Under the pieces are notes generated by a model. It was given only the letters and a program-made list of their open reading frames with translations, had not been told where the DNA came from and ran no database searches. From the NCBI RefSeq assembly GCF_008831285.2, contig NC_045144.1:19793716-19857715 (forward strand): 64,000 nucleotides of DNA, written 5' to 3'. Of the stretch, positions 32,472 to 46,500 are shown one piece after another. Made by a program: the position numbers and the translations under genes. Within the stretch, counting starts at the first letter, position 1. Each line of letters starts with the position of its first letter. This DNA is from Nymphaea colorata (Eukaryota; Streptophyta; Magnoliopsida; Nymphaeales; Nymphaeaceae).

Positions 32472-35400
32472 AGAGGTCCTCCGCTGCACATGTAAGAAGG
32501 AGAGGAAGGGAGAGAGAGTGGGGAGGGAGAAAGATTTGAGAAAGAGAAAGGAAGGGAGCTGGCTATCTTGATGATGGGATGGTAATTTACTTATTTTATA
32601 TCATTAAAAACCATCTCAAAGATATATTTGTAAAACCCAGTTGCTTGATTACGGTTTTTAGTGACAAAAGACAAACTTTTGCGACGGTTTTTAGCAATAC
32701 AAATTAAAAAAACATAAGTATTGAGTTATAAAGGGGGCCCGTTGATCTCAGTATATATATATATATATATATTGTGGATCTGCCATATTAGTGGAAACAT
32801 TGATATTAGGGCCATGTTTTCTGTCTGAATACGTGATGATAGTTCCCAATGATGCCCTTTATACCGACATTTTTTGTTAACCCCTTCCGCCAATACCACC
32901 TTCTACCCGCTGTGTTAATACAAGTCGCAAGTTGATCCATGCAAGATGTCGGCTGCTCACTCTTTTCTCCAACAGGAACACGGCTTTTGATAGCATTAGA
33001 TATGACATATGAGATCAAAATTGATCATTTAAGATAATTGGGAATCTCAAGATTAGACATCTTCTCATTTGCTTTTTTTTTTTAGTAAGTTTTCAAATCC
33101 TCTTTTTCCTCCTATAATAGTGAAATCCGGTATTTGTTTAGATTATGAGTCCCAAATAAAAGAGACCACTTATTAGTTTTCATAGTAGCAGCGGAACTAC
33201 ATACAAGCTGGCGTGTCGATAAGAAAGCAATTCACAGACCCATACATTTCCTTTTACTATTAAAAACTTATTTAAACTTAATTTAGTATAATTAATTAAG
33301 AATTGATGTTTTTGCAACAAGCCGATGCATATTGATTTATGTAAGCTGACACCATATAGTGAAAACATTAGTCTATGGCAGTAGCGGGGGCACGTGTGGG
33401 CACTTGCCCTCACAGACCCACACAAATTGTTTATTTATATATTAATGTCATGTTGCTTTCTCGTTTACATATTGGGGCAGTGCCACTTCATGTCTAAACT
33501 TTAAAGTGTTAATTTTGGCTCTTATGGACCCAGTAAAGACCATATGAGCCGCTTGTCAAATTATTAAAGTTGTCTTTTTCTGGTTAAACAATGAGGCCAC
33601 ATGGGGGTCATGTCAACTTAATTACAGCAATTCAGTGGTCAATATTCATATGCGTGGCACAAACTGCACGGACTTTGGTTATATAATTATAGTTATACTT
33701 CGATTCCCTTGAGTCTACAACTTTGGGTCCCAAAAGGACCACATTAGGGGTTACATTTAAGTCGAGAGACTTTGTCGCTTACTTTAAAACTCAAGAACTA
33801 GTACTTCACCTTTCTGATTCATCTTGTGCAGGGGTGTACCAGTGCTACTCGAATCAATGACCAGCCACTTGCTCCAGCTGGTACGACCCCTCAAAAAAAA
33901 AAAAAAGTCACTTGGTAAAAGGGCCGGACGCAGTTCTGTAAAAACCCCGGGAGGGCGGGCACAGAAGGAGGGCCGAAGGCCTCTTATAGGGGCGGTGGCA
34001 ATGAACCGCTCACCCCTAAAAAAAATAAAAAAAGAATGTGGAAGGTTCAAACTTGAGTCAGGTACGGCTTTTATTGAATTTAAATAATCATATAATATGC
34101 ATTCGGATTCGAACTAGAATTCGGGACTTAATTTTTAAAACTGAATTCAAATCCGACTATCATAGAATAAACAGTACTTTTAGTAAGTAATTATCATCAC
34201 AATTTGAATGTGATATATATTGATTGTAACATAGATTTGAAACGTGATTTGCTTCGGTTAATCTTGATTGTTGACAATTAAATTGTCTGAAAGTTGGTAT
34301 ATATTTCCTGTGCATCTAACTTTGCCTCAGCCATGTCCTTCAGCTCTTCCAGAGAAGAAGACTAAAACATAGGAAAACTGCGCCTTCTCTTGTTGTAAAC
34401 CTGTTCTTTCGAAGGGGACACGATAAAAACATTAAGAACAATGAAAACGAAAAAAAATCAGTCACTTTTCCATTTTTTGAAAAACCACAAAATGTTCTTT
34501 TCGTCAGTTTTTTTCTCATTATTTTTACGTTTAAAACTTAAGTTACATTATTATCGTCATCTCAATCATTACAAAACCATCATTTTAACAAGTTATTTTT
34601 ATATTTTCATGTTAGTTTCCATTTGTTTTACATTTTCATAATTTTGAGGATATTTGATTTTCTGAACAATTACTAATTTTTTTTCCAAGATTTTCCCAAT
34701 TTTTTCATCGTTAACAAAAAATACCCAAAAAAAAAATCACCATTTAAAGCCTGTTGACAATCTTTGCAACTAAGATGTCAAGCATTAAATGAAGAAATCT
34801 CCATTAAGCTCATGGAGGTGATCCCCTGTCCGCTCATTTAACACAAGATGAACGAGATCGTCATCCTTATCGATAGATTGAGCCAGAGGGGATGAATCCA
34901 TAGATTGAGCCAGAGGGTGCAGTATAGTTTATTAGCCTAAGTGGTACTCTTTTAAACTGCAAATGGTAATACGTATGATACTTGTATTAAAAGGTACGGT
35001 AAGACCACACTGGTCCTGAAACAGTCCTGAACCCTAAGAGCCGAGGAAGGAGGGGCGCCTGCCTCTGAACCACTAACTATATCTTGGATACACCTTGCCA
35101 AATCAACTTGTAATTTTCATATATAGGAGAATATTATCTCGATCAAGCTTATAATTTATTGAAACGCCGAAAGAAATAATGAATCATGAGGGTCCAAACT
35201 GATTGAAGAAGAAGTTACTGTTGCCATAGTGGTTGTGATATGGTCCGATTCGACCCATTGGTCTACATCCAAAAAGCCTCATTCCTCCAGGACATGAAGC
35301 CCAATTCTAGGACGTATGAGTGGGTAGGTTCATTGGGGCCATAGGTTCATTGATCATTCCCAACGTAGGAAGAATGGAGCAGGCTGGTCTAATTAAGGAG

Positions 35401-35758
35401 AAGATCAAGAAGAGGATTTGGATTTTGGATTTAACATGAAGTTCCAGATTTATTGGTTCTTTGTTTTTCCTTTATTCCTTGTTTATTTGGATTTGGATTT
35501 CAAGAGATAATTTGGTTATTGAATCATGTTTAATGATCCACATTAGCATAGGCTTTGATTAATTTTGTCTATTTACATTCATGTTCTAGCTTGGGGTTTT
35601 CCACCAATTTTATGGGTTAATCGATGAAGTTTCTTAGTTTTATAACGTTTTTTCCTCGACTCATAGACGAAAACATCAAACCATAAGATTTTCAGGAGTC
35701 AAAACTGCAGTTATAAAGCTCTCCTATTTATTGTTCTATACTTATTGAGAGGATCTTT

Positions 35759-36208
35759 TAGGGATGTAAACAGATTAGATTTAAATTGGATATATTTGCA
35801 ACCGTATCTGTTTTTGTGAATATTCACATTTTGACTTCAGATTCAAATACCAAAAGAAAAAAAAAAAAAAAGGCATGCCCAACTCCGAATCCAAATCCGA
35901 AATCTTATTTCACCGTCCAAATCCACTTTTTAAATTTACATCTGCATTTGAATCCGAATTTTAAACCAAAACCGGCAGACTTTGGAAATGTAAAAGGGCA
36001 TTATATATAATATATTTATAAAGCTAAATTCAATCAGAGTCCAAATCTGATCACATATTTGTCCATATCGAATCTGATTGGATTTCATTTTTTACATCTG
36101 AATCTTGTCCGATTTTGTTAATCGGATATTAAAATTTCTTCCATATGAATTTTCTTTTAAACTTTCAGGTAGGATATCAAGCCGGAATCCAATACATTAA
36201 CATCCCTA
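35759..36208. mobile_element. hAT-like element related to 15603-16079
   Basis: Starts TAGGGATGTAAACAG and ends ATTAACATCCCTA. The length (450 bp) and AT-rich interior with repeated ATCCGAATCC-like phrases match the 15603 element. The flanks do not show a clear 8-bp duplication. Confidence 0.55.
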
Positions 36209-37262
36209 ATCTCTACATCATATAATATAATTCCTCTCAACTTTATTGGAAACCAACCTAGCTTGTTCCACCAAATTAATCATATGGGTAGAGGTACAAG
36301 AGATAGCAACCGCCCAACCTCTCTCACTAGCTTGCACACTCAGCCTGTCTTCAAAATCAGCCATAACTTTAAATTCTCAACCAATTTTCTTGTCCCTTAC
36401 ATCCACAATAGGACCCGACTTCTTGTGGCCCTCATCTTGCTACAATTAAGATGGTTGCTCTACTCACCTCCATTATTAATCTCATCTTTAGTGGGAAAAA
36501 TGTCACCATTTCATTCTTACAAAGACAACACCATGAGAAAACTCGAGGGACAAGTAATAAAGTTGAGACTTGATGTAGTAATCAACTTCACACCCTTCAC
36601 ATTCTCATTTTGCAATATAATTAATCAGCTAACCACTTATGATGGCCAGATATAACTCTATTCATCCTTGACACAATGAAAAAAAAAAGGCCAAAAACTT
36701 AATTTTAATGAATTTTTCGAAAACGCTCGGCTGTTTCATTTTATTTTTTTATAACAACGATAATCATTGTTTATATATGTATCAAGCCTAGCAAGGACAA
36801 CACCATGATAAAAAATAAATAAAGGTTTGAAACTTGATCTAGGTTTTCAACTTGATATGTACCCATTCGATAAGCGGGAGGAAATCCCACCATCGGAGTG
36901 AAAGCCGAAGCCTCCCCTCATCCCCCCAGGGTTTAGAGACACCCTTTACACATTTTCCTCATACAATATCATTAACCTGCTATCAAACTGTATATGGTGA
37001 CAAAATAAATCTGACATTATTGTTCTGCCTGATTATCAGAATCCATTTCATAGGTAATCACAACGTTTTATGTTTCTTCAGGAAAGGATTTCCCGAAAAT
37101 GATTCAGTAATATTTCCTTCATTCTAGGCACTCCAATTTTGTGGAGAGAAAAGTGCACAAAATGTGGCTTTAATTGTTTACATCCTTTCAATTTCTTCCT
37201 CTTTAGAAAATTTGCATGTTGCTATTAAATTTCTTTTAAGAGGTTTCACGTATGTATCAAAC

Positions 37263-37593
37263 AGTTGATAGGCCAACCTATAATACATGCACCTTCCCCA
37301 GCAACTATATCTCAATCATTTTCAACAACCAATTACTCAAGGGACCCCATTTGGTCTAGGTGAAGTGTTGTCGCCCTCCAAACTCAAAGCAGATTCGTTC
37401 ACTTCTTGATCTTTTTAGATGAAGAAGTGAAAGCATCTGTTTGGAGTTTGGAAGAAGAAGTGAAAGAATATGCTTTGAGTTTGGAGGGTGACAGCATTTC
37501 ACCTAGACCAAATGGGGTTCCTTGAGTTGGTTGTCCAAAGTTATTGAGATATCGTTGTTGGGGAAGGTGCACCATAAGTTGGCCCTATCAACT
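37263..37593. repeat. Long imperfect hairpin (~145-bp arms)
   Basis: The left arm 37263-37409 (AGTTGATAGGCCAACCTATA to TTCACTTCTTGAT) is the reverse complement, roughly 85% by eye, of the right arm 37453-37593. The best-matched block is CCCCATTTGGTCTAGGTGAA with its complement TTCACCTAGACCAAATGGGG. The ~40-bp loop contains a partial third copy of the inner arm sequence (GAAGAAGTGAAAGCATCTG). It could be a foldback transposon or a young small-RNA precursor. Confidence 0.8.
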
Positions 37594-38024
37594 CTTTTAT
37601 ATAGAGAGAGTTCTATATTGCTGCGTGTGATGAATGTTACGGGGTGCAGCATAAAAAACTAAAAATCTATGCAAAATAACTGTCACTTGAACATTGGATC
37701 ACGGTGTCTTTAGCAATCATTCAAGGTGCTTTCTTGACGGATATTATATTATACTATATTATATTATATTATATTATATATATATATATATATATATAAA
37801 CTCTGGTCAAATTGAGTCACTCAGCCATCCAACTAAGACTGTCCATCTAAAACAAATGGATGATTGAGAGAAATAAAGAGAAAAAGGTGTAAAGTAATAT
37901 TACATGGCGAAAATGCTCATCACATTTTTCTGCTTATTTTTCCTTAATCGTTCATTATGTTAGATCAGACGGTGTGGATTAAATAGTTGAGTGACTCTAA
38001 AAAACTAGAGTCACCATTTAATTT

Positions 38025-38073
<49 letters not shown>

Positions 38074-40230
38074 ATGGTAAATACCATACTAAGAAGGTAA
38101 GAGATTAAAATCTGGCCTCTTAATTTGATTTTAAAAATATTATAATCAAAATGTGAAAATCCTGCCATGCTCGTAAACAATAATTTTAAGTTATTTTTGT
38201 TAAAGGATTTGATTTTTCTACTATCACAATTTGGATGTGATAAGAGCTGTTCATTTTTTATTATTAAAAAATATGATTAAAATAAAAAATAACTAACTTA
38301 ATACATGTTCCTCACTTTAATAATGATATATATATATATATATATACATTTATATACAAAACAAAGGTTCAATGCGATTGTCCATTGAGACTCAAGAGGA
38401 AGGAAGAGGCAAAGAAGGACATCAGTGCCCTCGTTCTAATAGGATGTTGCACTCGAATGATCACCAACATCAAAATCAACATTTATCTTGCCATTAAAAC
38501 TTTTTAGTAATTTAATAGTTTGATTATTTACAAGTTTAATTTGAATCAAATAAACACGAGTTGACCCACATATTTGGAAAATAAAATAAAAAATGGTCAT
38601 ACATCTAAAACAGTAATCCAAAATTTGGTTAGATCCATTGAACACTTTAAAAAATGTTCCATGAATTATTGCCCTGTTTTTTAAGGCATATTCATGTGAC
38701 ATAAGATTTGAAGTATTAAGGTCTCTTGACCATAACTTCAAGGTTTTTGGAAGGCTCTTACATCCTTTGATAACCACTTAAGATATGAAGATACAAATTC
38801 TCCTTGAAGTAAAACTTAATGTCTCTAATTAGTATGCCACATAAAGGAACCTTGCAACAAGACCTAGACTAGTAAGATGGCAGCTAAGGACTCAACTCCC
38901 TTTGCCATTTTATGCAGTAACAACCAACTGCATTAATTAAAAAGGCAGACAACACTGGACCCTCTCTTCAAGCTCATCAGTTTAAGAAATGGAATGGAAA
39001 ATGGATCAGCACATGCCAATGTGCCTGGATTTTCTTTTGAAAGGCCAGACGAGTAATCTCCCATTATTGTTTTCTATTTCAAATAGAAAACTGTTAATAT
39101 TCTTGTACATACCTTGTCTCCACAGAATAGAACTAGAATCTGGTGCGGCCAAGGGCGTAGGAGGGTCTTCCTAAATTCCCTGCCTTCCTGGTTCTTTGCT
39201 TGTTAATCTCTAAATTGATGTTAAAATATTGCTGCTGTTTTCTTTTATATCTTATCAAAGTGCAGCGGAAGAAAGTTATCCTCCATTTTCCAAAAGACAC
39301 CACTTTCTGATTACCTCTCCTCGCCATGAGGGCAGATGTTGTGAACCACAAAAAGAAAGCATCAGTGACCGATGATGACCTTTACAGGAAGTATATATGT
39401 CTCATGATTCGTCCATAAGACATGGCTTGTCTAAATTACTGAAATCATGGAGATATCATCCTGGCGAAAAGCAGCCTACCGCCTGGCTGAAGGCCTAAGC
39501 CCCAGTTAACTTCTAGTCTTGTTTTTGGTGTTTCAAGGTACCTCTCCAACCATCCTTCAATCATTGACCCTCCTTTTTCAACACATAGAGTTGATGCTCT
39601 GAGGATTCAAAATGGAGTTGATGCTCTGAGGATTCAAAATGGAGACGGATAGCCTATCAGTCTCTTTTTTGTCGGTCATGTCAATCCCCTCAGGACTCGT
39701 GAAGATATCTTCATAATCATCATAGTCTGATGAATTAAACCATGTATGTCGGCATTCAAGCAAAATCAGTATTGATCTATTGATAGGCAAACCAAAACCA
39801 TTGGAATTTCAGGTTGCCATGCCTTATTATACCACATACAATAAGTTAGAGCTTAACCACCTTGACAATATATGATCTGATTAGGTGGCTTGTTTAGATG
39901 ATCAGCTTTTTCCATACATGAACCATCATGTACCTCCTTGGCATTTACTCTACTTGAAAAGGCAATTCAATTTTCAAGAAACTGAAAGAAGACCCCTGTT
40001 GTGTAACAAGCATTTCACCTTACATCTACAAATCTGACTAGCGACATCCTCCTCAAACTTACCACTGGCATGTCAAAACCAATGAAGGATACTGTGTCCT
40101 AAGCGGTTGGCATAATACAGAATTACAGTGATGGTTTATAAGCCCATGTGCCATGCTATTAGTTGTTCTGATTCTTAGTGTTTTTACTGGCTTTAGTTTT
40201 CCGGCTGAATTAGTTTTCGGGTCGAGTTAT
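37594..40230. other. Intergenic region
   Basis: AT-rich. It holds an ATATT/TA microsatellite at 37743-37798, a CA/TA microsatellite at 38026-38075, a TA tract near 38330-38346 and a 27-bp tandem duplication (AGTTGATGCTCTGAGGATTC) at 39588-39641. No gene was recognised. Confidence 0.45.
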
Positions 40231-40548
40231 TACATGGGGTCAAGGAGGTACAGTTGCAGGGATTACTGCTGCCCTCAAGAGGGTCCAGGTCTGAGATTCA
40301 TTCTGACCTTTTATATTTCTTCATTCTCAGAAAGTTTCAACTGTACACGCATATGCCTCATGCTCAGAAGAACTCAGAATGTATATTACTACATGGGGTC
40401 AAGGAGGTACAGTTGCAGGGATTGCTGCTGCCCTCAAGAGGGTCCAGGTCTGAGATTCACTCTGACCTTTTATATTTCTTCATTCTCAGAAAGTTTCAAC
40501 TGTACACACATATGCCTCATGCTCAGAAGAACTCAGAATGTATTATTT
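40231..40548 (+). repeat. 159-bp tandem duplication that keeps an open frame
   Basis: TACATGGGGTCAAGGAGGTA starts at 40231 and again at 40390. The two units differ at only three or four bases. The period is a multiple of three, so a frame from 40153 to 40566 stays open through both (53-residue repeats with SCRDYCCPQEGPG). A second frame is open too, so the frame alone is not evidence for a protein. A diverged non-coding relative of the first ~50 bases lies near 45948. Confidence 0.85.
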
Positions 40549-43500
40549 TTTTATGAATTTGTCTAGATATAAGGATAAGATTTCGCTAAAATGGAGAGAA
40601 TCAATAACTATTTCCAATACTTCACGAGCTTGATAGATGGATATGACTTTATCTCTGCTATTAAAATTATTTTGGTATGGATTGTCGATAAATTTCCTAC
40701 TCTTAAAAGGTTATGTCAAAGACTATTTGCTTTGGATCTTTGTATAGTTTATTGGTCGACGAACCTGGTTATGTGCAAAAAAGAAACTTTTTAAAGAGTT
40801 AAAAAAGGATTGTGAAAAAAAAAAGTATAAAATGTCCGCTTCAAAAATACCAGATCTTCCTTTTGGTGCATACTTGTTCGCAACTCAATCTGATTGATCG
40901 ATACCTGAATCCTCTGCTTGTTGTCAGTGCAGAGCAGTTGTAAATAGTTGAGGTCAACATCTTTCTAGTTCTCAACTTCAAAATTCATGTAGCAGTGGCG
41001 GAAACGAGACAAGAATAGACCATCCTAGTTCTGCAAGAAAGGCAATTTTTTCTTCAATTAGCAAGTTAATCTTAACTCCATATACTATTTAACGTCAGTC
41101 AATTACTGAGTTTTCTTTCAGGAATGAGAGTCAAAACTCAAGGTGACGAGATGAAGGATGTGTCGAAGGCAGGCAATTCTCTGGCTAGGTTCACAGATTG
41201 ATGAAAATGGTTGTTCTTGGAGGTTAACATGGAGGAAATTTGACCATGCAATTAATAGGCTTAATTGCTGCAATATATAGTTGAGACAAAAGGAAATGTC
41301 GTATCATATTCATTGATGATGGGGACAAAACATTTTTTTTTAACAAGCTTTATGTGAATCCGTGGCTCACATTAAACCTAAACTAATTTCTGAAAAGTTT
41401 TTAACTGACTAGGCTTCAAATGCAGAATGCCCACCAATGAAGAGCTTCATCCAAGAGGGGAACTCAGGATCATGATGACGACATTTCACATACCATAGTT
41501 CCCTATGATAATGTATTTCACGGTTTAGAGCGAAATCTCTAACCAGGAAGGTAGCTTTTCAGAAGCTGAATTTATGAGCTCCAGGGGCGGATGTAAGTGT
41601 CAGCTACGTGTGGGCAATTGCCCACACGGATCCCCAAAAAAATCTTTTTATATTGACATCTCTGAGTAATTTTTCTCATTTATATATTGCTGCCCCTTAA
41701 AAATTTTAAATTTATATTGAGAGGGGAACAAAATTTTGCAGTCTCCGCCCCTGATAAGCCCAACATTGGAACCTCGAGGACAGGTTATGGGATTCAGAAT
41801 GATACACATAGCATGGTTCGAATCAGTAATTTTGGTTTGATAGTGAAATCTTCAAGTCCAATATATTGATGGGGATCACCTACTTTTTAGGGCGACTTTT
41901 TGGAGAAAATCGAGACTTTTTTCACCACCTTTTTCATTCGTAGAGCCATATTTAAGGAGGTGTACAAGCATAGACATTCTTCACTCAAAGTGAAGAACAT
42001 ATATATCCATCAAATACGCTGATCATACACTGGTTTGGTAAAATATTCTTATCCCGTCCTGTTTCGTCTACCGTAAATTACGTGGCCTATCATTCTTAGT
42101 AACACATACGACCGGCCTGCTTTCGCAGTCAGCATTTAAGTTCATTTAAGACTCCATTCTCATCCACCGTCCGATAGAAGAAGACGACTACTAGGAAAAG
42201 TGAAATGCACCCTTTCTTCAAAGTTGCATATCGTTCAACCACTTGGCCGATGGACTGTCATTTCACGATTCATTTAAAGCGCCACCATCTTCATTCACGA
42301 AGGACTTCTTCAAGTGTCACCCCTCCCTCTCTCACGCTACATGGGAAGCTTTCTACTTTTCTATTCATTTTATCTCGATTGGACAAGTTGGACAAGTGGC
42401 AACTTCTTAATAGAACCCCAATGTAGATGTCAAAAATAATGCACTGATTGGAAACCAGCACTCAAGCTCCAGGTTGGTTAGTGTCTTGGGTAGGACCTTG
42501 GCCATGAGCAGATTTTAGAGTCCATGAAAGCCACCCACGGCCTGGATGTGGTTGCTTTTTCCAATGTTCATCATTTGTTTGGCACTCCCATTCACTTGCT
42601 GTTTTGATGGGGTTACTCTTTCTTATCTTAGCCATTTGATTCAGTATTATCATTATTGGGTGAGTAAAAGAGCAAAAACTGTCATTCAATCATTCATCTC
42701 CATTGGGTATAAAGCATGCCGCTTCCAACATGCTCCAACCTGTACATTGGTGGCCTCTCTTTTGCAGTACAAAGAATTGAAGTAATGAGAATTCAAAACA
42801 TGAACTAAGTGCCTACTAGCCCTTATCCCGACCATTTGTGCCAACCTCATTAGGAACAATTCAATACTTTCATTCGCCTAATCTTTGAGGCCTACATGTC
42901 TGAATAAAATTTTTCTTGAAACCAATAAGTTTCCACAGGAACCAGGTTCCCCTGTTCCAACAGCCATCTTCCATTTTGTCCGCAAATCTATAGGTGGTGC
43001 AGAAAGATATTAGCACCAAAAAACTTTTGTGACAGTTTCATCAAATCCTCGTAGGTTAAGGAGCTTGGTCTTAATATAGAAATTGAGATCATGTCAGTAT
43101 GTGTTTACATCACCCAAAAACTTGGGTCACACATTTTATATTTTGAGAGTTGTCATTTTACCAATGAGAGTACATGTAGCATGAGGAACTAGCTAGATAA
43201 AGCGCTATAGTGGCAGGTGAAACTGGTGATGACCAGTTCTCCGTTGGACACATAGGCTGCAGAAGCTCGCTTTGGCATGGGCATGACTGTGTTTGTAGAT
43301 ATACACTTCTACTCTAATTCAACTACATATACTTCTCTTGTACATGCATATGTAAGCTTGTTTCTGGGACTACATAAGTTTTTGTTTTTTATGCCCTTGT
43401 TAATGTCATCTGACTTTCTACTTCAGAAATCAGTGGGTGAAAGGAGGGAACAAGTAGGCCCTCTAAGGGCCACATTTACAGATTCGATGGACAGTTGCGC

Positions 43501-46500
43501 TAAGTTTTTTTGTCAAATTTATTGCTTCCTTCAAGGACAGCTTGCTTTCAGTGAAATTCTACGGTGGTTCACTAAAAAACTCAATGTCTTGATACTGCAA
43601 TTCTCTTCATAGGAGTTGGAAGCCCGTTCACTAAGGATCTGCAGACAACAGAGAACTACAGACTGTCAGAAGATGGGCAGAAACATTTAAGGTTAGGTGC
43701 TTTTTACTGATTGTGCAAACGTCAACCAATTAGTTTCGTGAGTAGAGTGATAAATTCTCTGCAGATATTGTCAAAATAAATTCTCTGCAGCTATTGTCAA
43801 AAAACATCTGCTTGTATCTACTGCATTGATGATACGGCCGACAAGTATCTCCACCAGAATTTCGTCTTGGCCAGACAACATGAGGGGAAAAACAAAGCCT
43901 AAAACTTTCCAAAAAGTTTTGCTAAACAAATCGAGTACAAGTTGCAGCAACTTGAACAAGAGAATTGGCTCAACAAGTGCATTTCACAAGGGGAACCTGG
44001 TTGTTGCTATCCACGATAGGTGTCACAGCTATGCTTTGGTCCACACCATGGAAAAAAGCTAGTATTAAGAAGGAAAGGTTCTAATGAAACTATTTCAACT
44101 AATGGTGGGTGACCTCTGTCTCTGTCTCTCTCTCGTTGACCAATTGCCCAAGTAGCTGATCATGCTTAAATTTGATGTGCAGTGGCACTTAGTCCTTGAC
44201 ATAAACAACTTGATTGAACTCGATCTTTTTCAAGGGTTTTGTTCCCAATAATCAACAAGGAATCTATCTGTTTAAAATCGATTATTAAGTAGTACTTCAT
44301 TGAATACCACGGCAAATTATCAGATTCTTTAGCAGAAAAACAAAGTGTACCCCTCTTCAGTCTGCTTCTGATAGGCAAGTTCGACCGCCTTTGGAGATGC
44401 ATTAATTAAACGGCATTAAAAAGGCGGCCCCTACGTACATGCTGGTTCGTGCATCTTTCCTTTGCATAAAAATCTCGTGGAATTTCAGAAAACATTCTGA
44501 AATCATGAAAATGTTAACTTTGGACATCCCCCTGTGAGGTGGGACGTTCTTACTTCTTGTTCCTTTATCTTGTAATCAAGTCCTAACCTGAATAATTACA
44601 TCTACTTCAAATTTACATTGTTATTGTATTATAAATTCTAAACTAACAACTTACGACTTTGTTGAATGACCAAATTTTGCATTTCTGTTTAGTCAGTAGT
44701 AAATGCTATAGCACCCATAAAAGCCTGAAAATCCACACTAATTTCAATGCAGATGAAGCAGTTGAGAGGAAAAACTAGATATTGTTTCGTTTTCAGTTCA
44801 AGTGCTGTTAAAGACTAGTGCGGGCTCAAAAAAGAACTCTAGGAAATGCAATAAAATATGTGAGAAGCCGTGTATGGCTATAAAGTTCATGATATAATTC
44901 AGGAAGTGAATGCATCCCCACCAAGAGCAAATTGCTTAGCTGCACTTATCAATTACTCAACTAACCTGATAGGGATGGTTTATTTTATTAGATTTCATGA
45001 ATGTATATAAGAAAATTCTTTATCACGTAACCTAACCCAGCAACTCAAAGTGATCGCATAGTGGGGATTCGGCCATAATGCATGCTCATCACAATCTGCC
45101 GACTAGTTAGCAGCAGCTAGTACCGCAAGCAATTAATTCTAGGCAAGTATTGTAAAAAAAATAAAATTAACGTAGAAAATTCATGTGTTCAATCCCTGAT
45201 ACAACATGTTTCAGTTAACGTTCATCATGAACATTACAGAGAACACTACTCCTGTTCAAGGATAGGAAATATGAAACTATAAGCATCAATATTATGAGTC
45301 ATCAAATTGGTTTGGTTAAACAAACTAGTAATCCTCATGGCTTAATAAACTTTTAAAACGAAAGAGTAATCTATTTTTGCTTTCTAAAGTTGAACAAATG
45401 GCAACTTGTAAGTCATCAGATATGCATAGTTAGAGCCGCTGATGGTCGTATTCATGGCTCTGAACTTTCATAGTGTATGTATTCCAAGATCCCTGTATAT
45501 TATGTATTAAACTAGATATTATGGAAAATTAGAGATCAAAATGGGGCCATATGGTACCCAACTTCTACCAAGATAAGCATTTCAAAAAATTTGTCCCAAT
45601 TAAGTGCTTCTTTTTCCTTTCACATTGCACTTGTGCACAGACCCGAAGGGCGAAGACCAGATATGAATGTGAACAAAGGCCAGACATGAATGTGAAGAAA
45701 GATATGCATTGACATATAAATTCTTTATTCTTGCACTCTTGGGTGAGAACCCCACAATTATTTCAGGATTTGACCTAATAATAAATGTCAATGAAAGCTA
45801 AACCGAACAGTACTCTTCAACCTATACTTCCATACAAAAAGTTTTTGTCCTGCCTACTTATGTGTAGATCGCATACCAATCTGTCTTAACTAACTTAGTT
45901 TCAGTTTAATCAATCAAAATCATTATCAATGTGCCAACTTACAGATGCAGGAGGAGGTACAGAAGAGGATTAACTGCTGCTTCCAAGAGGGTTCCAGGCT
46001 GGGTTTCCATCAAAACTTATCAAGTCTTATGCATGATGAATGCCACATGAGGTGTTGGCTAATATCTACATGGTCCCCTTCACAAATTGAATTTTGGACT
46101 ATTCAACTGGGCCCGGATTCTTGATTAGCTACCAGTTTCTATATGAATTTGACAACTTCACAGGTTAAAAACCAAACATCTTCTGACTTAGCGGTGAATC
46201 TGCACTTGGTATTAGGAATCATGATCGTTGGTGTCTGATAAAGTATTATGAAGTTTTCTTACCTACCGACTTTCCTATCATGGACTCTTGATCTCTATCA
46301 TGGACCAGCTTTCCTATCTTAACTTCCTAGCAGAGCAGCTGAAACGGAAGCAGTAATTTCATATGAATAGTCCGTTATATAATATTTGGAGAAAATTGGT
46401 GGCCATATGTGCACAATTACCTTTATTATTTTGTGTCTTAGTGAGTTGGAACCTACTGATCAGTCACACAATGGTATTAAGCGTGCTCCTTAAGAAGGTA

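Larger units (their letters stand above)
31261..37262. other. Intergenic region rich in repeats
   Basis: Apart from the elements listed separately (31914-32471 and 35759-36208) there is a TA tract at 32751-32771. A CAGTGGCGGA-family fragment lies at 33377-33500 (GTGGGCACTTGCCC, similar to the 41582 element). A short 27-bp duplication (ATAGATTGAGCCAGAGG) occurs at 34871-34918. Positions 35400-35700 (TTTATTTGGATTTGGATTTC) resemble plant retrotransposon LTR sequence, but no matching partner was found. Nothing recognisable as a gene. Confidence 0.45.

Noticed and set aside
35400-35700. Possible retrotransposon LTR
   Set aside because: The texture resembles plant LTRs, but no second LTR, primer site, polyprotein or target duplication was found.
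36246-36655. 130-residue plus-strand frame and overlapping frames
   Set aside because: No recognisable domain or codon pattern; it could be an old repeat but cannot be supported as a gene.
40254-40556. 100-residue frame in the second phase of the tandem repeat
   Set aside because: It is open only because the 159-bp unit is a multiple of three; no signal peptide, domain or homology.
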